DNA of 64,000 nucleotides from Anthracocystis setariae (taxonomy: Eukaryota > Basidiomycota > Ustilaginomycetes > Ustilaginales > Ustilaginaceae): assembly GCA_928724745.1 (NCBI GenBank), contig CAKMXJ010000020.1:248001-312000 (forward strand). Reading direction: 5' to 3'. The notes under the pieces are model-generated. The model saw only the letters and a list, made by a program, of their open reading frames with translations, had not been told where the DNA came from and searched no databases. Positions within the stretch are counted from its first letter, which is position 1. Every line of letters begins with the position of its first letter. Shown here in pieces: positions 60,001 to 64,000 of the stretch. A program made the translations under genes and the position numbers.

Positions 60001-60714
60001 ATCCAGTCCGTGGAAATGCTCCTTCGCGGCCTCTGTAACGCCTGGGCGGACGACTGGGCTACGCACTTACCCCTGGTCGAACTCCTTCTCGGCAATCGAG
60101 TCAACGCCTCCCTTAACGCCGCGCCCAATGACCTGCTTTACGGAGTCAAATTACGTGATCCGTTCACCGCTCTTCAGCCCGTTACCACGCTAGGCGATTT
60201 AACGCTTCCCGATCGTCGTACCGCCCTCAGACAGGAGGCTCTGGACCATCTCGCCTCGGTTCAGGCCTACATGAAACATAGGTACGACCGCCTCCACGCC
60301 CCACCTCCGAAACTCAATGTTGGGGACTGGGTTTGGCTGAATCTCGGCGACGGCTATCAGGTGCCCAAGAGCCAGCTACCTCCTGATCGGCGCCTTGGTG
60401 TTCAGCGTATCGGGCCTTTCCCTATCTGTCGCGTAGTGAGTGACCTCGCCTACGAGTTGTCTCTCCCCGCCGATTCCCGCATCCATCCTGTTGTCTCAAT
60501 CCAGCATCTGGAGCCCTATGTTCCGTCCGGTCAGCCGATTGTCTCCAACAAAATCACCGCCATTCTCAAAGAACGCCTCCTCAAGACTCGCGGCCGTCAA
60601 TTCCTTGTCCGATACGAGCACGCCGGTCGAGATCAATGGATTCCGGCATCTGCCGTCACTGACCCCTCCGTTTTGGACGCCTGGCGTGCCCGACAGTCTC
60701 CACCCTCGCCTTAA
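57058..60714 (+). CDS. Retrotransposon Pol (PR-RT-RNaseH-IN-chromodomain-like), expressed by readthrough
   Basis: The frame has no ATG near its start and is in the same frame as gag, so Pol is most likely made by readthrough of one UAG. The domains run in order: an aspartic protease with the D-T-G-S active site at 57235-57246; a reverse transcriptase (about 57950-58560) with FDLRKAFYQM and the catalytic Y-V-D-D at 58321-58332; an RNase H with YVDAS near 58812 and TELEAAAAVWAL near 58959; an integrase with an H-x3-H, C-x2-C zinc finger (about 59487-59605); and the D-D-E core (D in CDFIV near 59689, D in SDRDSR near 59886, E in GQSER near 59991). The C-terminal 100 residues (from about 60545) resemble a chromodomain (FLVRYEHAGRDQWIPASAV). 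All catalytic residues I look for are present, so the enzyme looks functional. Confidence 0.95.
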   Translation, partial: EHAGGTVRQLSPSRLPPDKSPTLPIIDAHGPSAPTFHLLPSYLRVRVQPFGASAFEACLDTGSSLSLIDRSLLQSFQHSMSADTMVVDTASTPTRTLGCATFTLDIPCPPKAIARTTITCHVLERLPPRLILGMDFILAHGILFDAIKSIITLQSCGLRTAVIVARDLPKMKPVVAHVLGPPSDSVLAPDMRAPPDMDAYTLPFTILPDQPHSDDLPTFDSDLPPETRTAFLTLFERYQDVWRPGLGMLTTGDAMRLPSRELETNPHKFKPRLYRVSQRDRQAIDEVFDELARQGRLHKAPPGTPCGWPVFVVYRNGKPRPVVDLRQLNAVVLPDHYPLPTPDELRERLAGAHFITTFDLRKAFYQMPLHEDDRWKATVLTHRGQEMLSCTIMGQSRSVAFLQRTLTEAFSAAGLSAKTFVYVDDFGVRSGTIDEHLRDVNAVLDVIQRLGLTLARDKAHVARREVPLLGHLVSGAGTRTLPSKCEAIQRIEYPTTLDQLEHVIGFFSYYKNYVSRFAALIRPLQSIKTQLLRGAPIGGHARKRHSSSTQVPHDPAALQALNELKSILQNKVLHFPDYRKPFLLYVDASQQHGFALALHQNVEASSAHPPQPAEVPIWFDSRSLQPAERSYWPTELEAAAAVWALQRVKRFLDASPGPHLLFTDHLAVTSIADAKPFSSTPAAHNPRLVRFALILAEFRPKLTILHRKGMYMTHVDALSRIQAAEETGLVAHAQSITLSPSLRTDILTSQTADQAFARTRSDLVLKANGARPFQHGAFGIKEDDLLYKIDDDGTWRMCIGPSAVSRLIALAHSGHLGVKATCDRFRQVAYTPHLLRHVDDFVRRCTHCQQTTTHRHRPYGSLQPLASPAIPFVTLSCDFIVRLPAVRSTFDRDLLDTILVVTDTGTRRVYLLSGATTWSAEQWSFRFAERLLPHIGWPQKIISDRDSRLTSQFWRSLHTRYGCELVFSTAHHKSDGQSERAIQSVEMLLRGLCNAWADDWATHLPLVELLLGNRVNASLNAAPNDLLYGVKLRDPFTALQPVTTLGDLTLPDRRTALRQEALDHLASVQAYMKHRYDRLHAPPPKLNVGDWVWLNLGDGYQVPKSQLPPDRRLGVQRIGPFPICRVVSDLAYELSLPADSRIHPVVSIQHLEPYVPSGQPIVSNKITAILKERLLKTRGRQFLVRYEHAGRDQWIPASAVTDPSVLDAWRARQSPPSP

Positions 60715-60923
60715 CGGCCTTCTCCCCGACCCTTCTGGATTCACTCAGTACCCGTGTTTCGTTTCCCCGTCAATGTTTCCCCGCTTCCTCGTTCATCTCG
60801 TGTTTCCCCGCTCGCAGTCGCATCGCACCGCATCGCATCGCTTTCCCGATCTCGTCTTCTTTCCATTTCCGGATCTTCTCTTCTTCTTCTCCGCAGCGTA
60901 GCTGCTTCTTTTAGGGGGGGCAG
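60715..60923. other. Retrotransposon 3' untranslated stretch with polypurine tract
   Basis: About 200 bp separate the pol stop from the right LTR. The polypurine tract A-G7 (60913-60920) ends three bases before the LTR and primes plus-strand synthesis in elements of this type. Confidence 0.8.
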
Positions 60924-61108
60924 TGTCACGTGTGCACGTGACTAACGCTTAGTCAGCGTCTGCCAAGCACATTTGGTGGCTTGCCCCAACGATCACTCGT
61001 CGCTTCGCTCCTCATGTATATAGTCAAGGTCATCACCGGATCTCATTCTCCTGGAATCCACTGCCTTTACTATTCACATATTGCATACAAGCTGTGCAAC
61101 GTGTGACA
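60924..61108 (+). repeat. Right LTR
   Basis: This 185-bp LTR is identical to the left LTR. It carries the same two CACGTG boxes (60927-60932 and 60935-60940), the TTAGTC inverted repeat (60940-60954) and a TATATA box (61017-61022). Confidence 0.97.
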
Positions 61109-61300
61109 ACATGGCTGCTTCCCCGTAATCCGAAACACAGCATCTAAACCCGGGCTGGACTCGACCCAAGACTACCTCATCTCGACTCGCAGACAAACTG
61201 ATCAAGGCAAAACAAACCAAAACATAAAAGGAAAGGGTATGTTCAAGGTCGAAAAAGGACCATAGTTGCAATTGCTAATGTCTACAGTACACTGATGCCT

Positions 61301-62986
61301 TCAAGCTGGCGAACCCGTCGCCGCCCCACTACCAGGGAGGACGTTCTGCAACGATGGTGCAGCCTGGGCCACCTTGTCGCTGATGTTCTCCTCGGTTGCG
61401 GTCAACGTGGAACTGGTCGACTTGATCATGTCGATCGGCTCTTTGCTGCTCTGACGAGAAGGCGCACGCTGGTCGTTTTTACGAGGTCGAGACGGAGTAT
61501 CTGCAACGGGGCTGCTTAGTGCCACCTGGGTGTCCGAGTCTTGCGACACCTCTGGAACCGCAGCTGGGACCGAGATGGGAGCAGATGAAGCTTGCGGAGT
61601 CTGCTCGCTCCCATGCGTTTCGGATCCAGCGGGGGTGGCAAAGACGGCTGTATCCATGGATGGACGTAGGCTGCCGGCCGCGGTTGATGTACCGGTACCA
61701 GATACGGCTGCCGGCGGGGCAAGTTCGGACACAGTAGCCTGTTCCTTGACCTGATCGACTCTGCTGTTCGATGCTTTGAACGCCTCCTCAGAGCCGTTTG
61801 TGTTGGCGGCCTGCTTCGCATCAGCAGAAGAGGCGGTTGTGGTTTCGTCTGCCGCCGTCTTGGATCCCACCTCTGACAGCTCTTTTCGCACCGAGCTTTT
61901 GCGTTGTGGAATGTCTCGAGACGGCGCCGTCGTGGAAGATGCGGCTGCTTCCGACCCATTGACCCCCAGAGATGCAGTATTTTTGCGAGATAGGCTTCGC
62001 GCCTTGAGAAGACCCGCGTCATCGGAGGCAGCAAACGTCGAGATGCGGAACGATTGGTTGCGCGTTGGTGCCGCTGGCGCGGGCGGGAGGCCATCACCCG
62101 GCTTGGCCGTAGCAGCGTCGGCGGATGTGCTGCCAATTACAGAGATGCTGGAACCTGCCTCTTCGAAGATGGGGCCGTTGGGGGCTGCAGACAGCGGCGC
62201 AGGAGTAGGAAGGGCAGCCTTGCGCTTGTGAGAATCCTCAAGGTCCTTCAGGCTCTTGAGCCCGGCTGAGGTCTTGGTGACTTCGGGCGGAGTGTCGAAG
62301 GAGAACTCGTCGAGTTTCTTGGGCAGATTCACCACCTCTTCCTCGCCGATATTCGAGTCTTTGAAGGTAGGGATCCATTGACGTCGTTCCTTGAGGAACT
62401 TTTGCATGTCGATGTTGGTAGCTGGGGTATCGACGGACGTAGAGAGGTTGCGAGAGGTGAGGTCGATCTGTTCCCACTGGACGCCCTTTCCTGCAAAGAG
62501 ATCGGAAGGGCGAGGCCCCGTCGGATTGGTAGCAGCCAGACCACCAGCAACACTTGCGCCCACAGCATCAGCGAAAGAGCTTCCAGCTTCGGTCGGCGTG
62601 CCCAACGTCGGTGCAGTGACAGAGGTGGGAACGATTTTGGTAATCTGGTTGAGACTGGTGCGACTGGTAGCGCCATTAGCGTAGTCGGTCGCTGGAGGCC
62701 GGTAGGGTTTTGGCTTGGAAGAAGCACCGGAGTCGATGCTCTGCGAGCCCTTTCGGCGGGTACTGCCAAAGAACTTTTTCATGCTGGTGCGAGATCGCAG
62801 GGAAGCCGAGTCGGAATTGTTGGACGGACCTCTTCTACTGTTGAGAACACCAAATTCGGGACTGTCGCCAATAACGTCAGAAGCCTCTGCGTTATGGTTG
62901 CCGTTCTTTGGATCAGGATTGTGCTTGCTGTAGCTCGATATATCGGATGAGTAAGATTTGCGCGACTTGAGCCCGAAGATGCCCAT
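61301..62986 (-). CDS. Intrinsically disordered protein of unknown function
   Basis: The single-exon frame encodes 561 residues from the ATG at 62986. I do not recognise the family. The N-terminus is short and basic (MGIFGLKSRKSYSSD), with a KKFFGSTRRKG patch near 69-79. The middle part is least repetitive: VQWEQIDLTSRN, QKFLKERRQWIPTFKDSN and NLPKKLDEFSFDTPPE, about residues 170-235, which could be the conserved core. The rest is rich in Ala, Ser, Thr and Pro with many SP/TP sites. There is no signal peptide, transmembrane segment or zinc finger. The frame is long, uninterrupted and in a GC-rich stretch, so I believe it is real. The upstream frame at 63196-63627 is low-complexity and probably its 5' leader. 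Confidence 0.72.
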   Translation of the reverse strand: MGIFGLKSRKSYSSDISSYSKHNPDPKNGNHNAEASDVIGDSPEFGVLNSRRGPSNNSDSASLRSRTSMKKFFGSTRRKGSQSIDSGASSKPKPYRPPATDYANGATSRTSLNQITKIVPTSVTAPTLGTPTEAGSSFADAVGASVAGGLAATNPTGPRPSDLFAGKGVQWEQIDLTSRNLSTSVDTPATNIDMQKFLKERRQWIPTFKDSNIGEEEVVNLPKKLDEFSFDTPPEVTKTSAGLKSLKDLEDSHKRKAALPTPAPLSAAPNGPIFEEAGSSISVIGSTSADAATAKPGDGLPPAPAAPTRNQSFRISTFAASDDAGLLKARSLSRKNTASLGVNGSEAAASSTTAPSRDIPQRKSSVRKELSEVGSKTAADETTTASSADAKQAANTNGSEEAFKASNSRVDQVKEQATVSELAPPAAVSGTGTSTAAGSLRPSMDTAVFATPAGSETHGSEQTPQASSAPISVPAAVPEVSQDSDTQVALSSPVADTPSRPRKNDQRAPSRQSSKEPIDMIKSTSSTLTATEENISDKVAQAAPSLQNVLPGSGAATGSPA

Positions 62987-64000
62987 GTTTCAGGTCAGAA
63001 CCGGTGGAATAAAAGAGGAAGAGCGCTGTCCGAGCAATCCTGAGCGAACGCACGAGACGTGCAGAAGGATGCTAATTCGTCTGACTGAAGAAACGGGAGT
63101 GTATGCCACGAGAGGTGTAGGCTGGCGAACAGAGTTCAACGAGCCAGTTGGAAAGGATGGTTCAAGTTGTCGAATGATGGCCGTTGCAGCAACTTTCAAG
63201 GGCCAAATGAAGCACTTTTGTTATGCGGGGTTGAAAGGTGAGCTTGACTGGATGACGAGTAACGCTTGCGTCGATCAGACCTGGCGTGCTGAGAGATGGG
63301 ATGCAGTGTAGATTGGGCAGACCGGAAGCTGATGCCACGAGAGGATACGGGTGGAAGGAGGAGGAGGAGGAGAAGGGATGATGACGAGACGGAGGATGAA
63401 ATTGGGTGAATGAGGTTGAGGTTGAGAGAGATAGAGAGAGAGAGAGGGAAATGGAAAGAGCGTGCTCCGAGTCGGAGGGTAAGTGCGTGCGTGCGTGCGT
63501 GCGTGCGTGTATCGGTGCAGCTTGAAGAGTCGAGCCTAAGTTGCAGTGTGGTACTTCTGTTCAGTACTACTAACTGTAAATGGCGGGTGGCCAAATTGAG
63601 CGGAGAGTGTGATTCCGCAACGGTCAATAATTTAGGATTTTGCGTCCACCTTTTCTTTCACCGTTTCGGAAACCATTCATTCATTTTGACTGTTGGCTAC
63701 TCGGTGACTTGTTAGGCTTGCCATTGCGCTGTCATTTCGGATGGCTTCAGCTTGGCTTATATACGAGCAAATCTCTCAATCCTCAGCTATACTTTTGCTC
63801 TGATAACGTACAGTACGTGGCGCCTCAAAAAAAGTGTGGGACGATAGTATTGTATTATGTGACTTTTGCTACGTTGCGCATGCGTGGTGTGGTGCGTGCG
63901 CCAGGTGGGGCCGCATGCATGGCAATCACAGAATGACAACCGGATCGAGATCCCTCGCGCCTAGAAGGCACTATCGGGACAACAATAGAGTGGCCGAACA
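62987..64000. other. Right-edge region without an assignable gene
   Basis: This stretch should contain the promoter and leader of the disordered-protein gene. It holds (GGA)n near 63356-63375, (GA)n near 63424-63448 and a (GTGC)n repeat at 63483-63510. No gene is supportable. Confidence 0.5.
63483..63510. repeat. (GTGC)n tetranucleotide microsatellite
   Basis: About seven GTGC units form a simple repeat. Confidence 0.9.

Larger units (their letters stand above)
55484..61113 (+). mobile_element. Complete Ty3/Gypsy-type LTR retrotransposon, recent insertion
   Basis: The element body is 55489-61108 (5620 bp), flanked on both sides by the 5-bp target duplication ACATG (55484-55488 and 61109-61113). 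Two 185-bp LTRs (55489-55673 and 60924-61108) are identical at every position I compared and have TGTCAC...GTGACA ends. Behind the left LTR is a TGGTAGCTTC-type primer-binding site and before the right LTR an A-G7 polypurine tract. Gag and pol frames are both open. The domain order PR-RT-RNaseH-IN with a chromodomain-like C-terminus places it in Ty3/Gypsy, chromovirus-like. Identical LTRs and intact frames suggest recent transposition. This is a fungal transposon, not a virus of animals or crops. Confidence 0.97.

Noticed and set aside
63196..63627. 143-codon frame on the minus strand near the right edge
   Set aside because: Low-complexity Ser/Leu/Thr-His sequence from simple repeats; more likely the 5' leader of the disordered-protein gene.
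1..64000. CRISPR array, bacterial operon, insertion sequence or telomere repeats
   Set aside because: No regularly spaced repeat arrays, no bacterial-type gene arrangement and no telomeric tandem array are visible; the gene content is eukaryotic.

Overview
The window looks like nuclear DNA of a smut fungus or a yeast-like relative (Basidiomycota, Ustilaginomycotina). This is inferred from mostly intronless, GC-rich, closely packed genes, a few introns with GTAAGT-type donors, and the gene set (Pil1-type eisosome protein, ALG9, SPC2, ATO transporters, fungal PDK, GH17 glucanase). I cannot name the species from sequence alone. There is no plasmid, operon, CRISPR or telomere signature.

Layout. 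1-17.9 kb is housekeeping: a ZNF207/BuGZ-like zinc-finger protein (4 exons), ALG9 mannosyltransferase, signal peptidase subunit SPC2, eIF4B, a membrane protein with a degenerate alpha/beta-hydrolase domain, a nucleotide-sugar transporter, ORC1 and a mitochondrial PDK-family kinase. 18.2-25.2 kb holds two divergently oriented ATO/GPR1-family transporters about 3 kb apart, then an aromatic amino acid decarboxylase. 25.3-29.1 kb carries NIPSNAP and Pil1/Lsp1. After a 2.2 kb gene-free stretch with degraded repeats, 31.3-37.1 kb carries PRPP synthetase, a DNA photolyase and a membrane-anchored GH17 glucanase. 37.1-44.5 kb is a gene desert. 44.5-55.3 kb carries a secreted GH3 beta-glucosidase, the deubiquitinase OTU1, a secreted carboxylesterase, inorganic pyrophosphatase and the rRNA methyltransferase NSUN5/Rcm1. 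55.5-61.1 kb is a complete Ty3/Gypsy-type LTR retrotransposon. A disordered protein of unknown function follows at 61.3-63.0 kb.

The genes do not form one pathway. There are functional themes: secretory-pathway glycosylation and processing (ALG9, SPC2, nucleotide-sugar transporter), cell-wall and plant-polymer hydrolysis (GH17, GH3, esterase), and translation or ribosome functions (eIF4B, NSUN5). Neighbours are mostly convergent or divergent pairs.

The most notable object is the retrotransposon. It has two 185-bp LTRs that are identical by eye and a 5-bp target duplication. Its gag and pol frames are both open, in the same frame, and separated by one UAG codon with a predicted hairpin just downstream. 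That suggests a recent insertion that may use stop-codon readthrough. Other points worth a second look are the hydrolase-like membrane protein lacking its nucleophile serine, a 26-bp perfect palindrome in the gene desert, a 122-bp tandem duplication, a PRPP synthetase with an altered loop and long tail, and two enzymes with in-frame alternative starts that suggest dual targeting.
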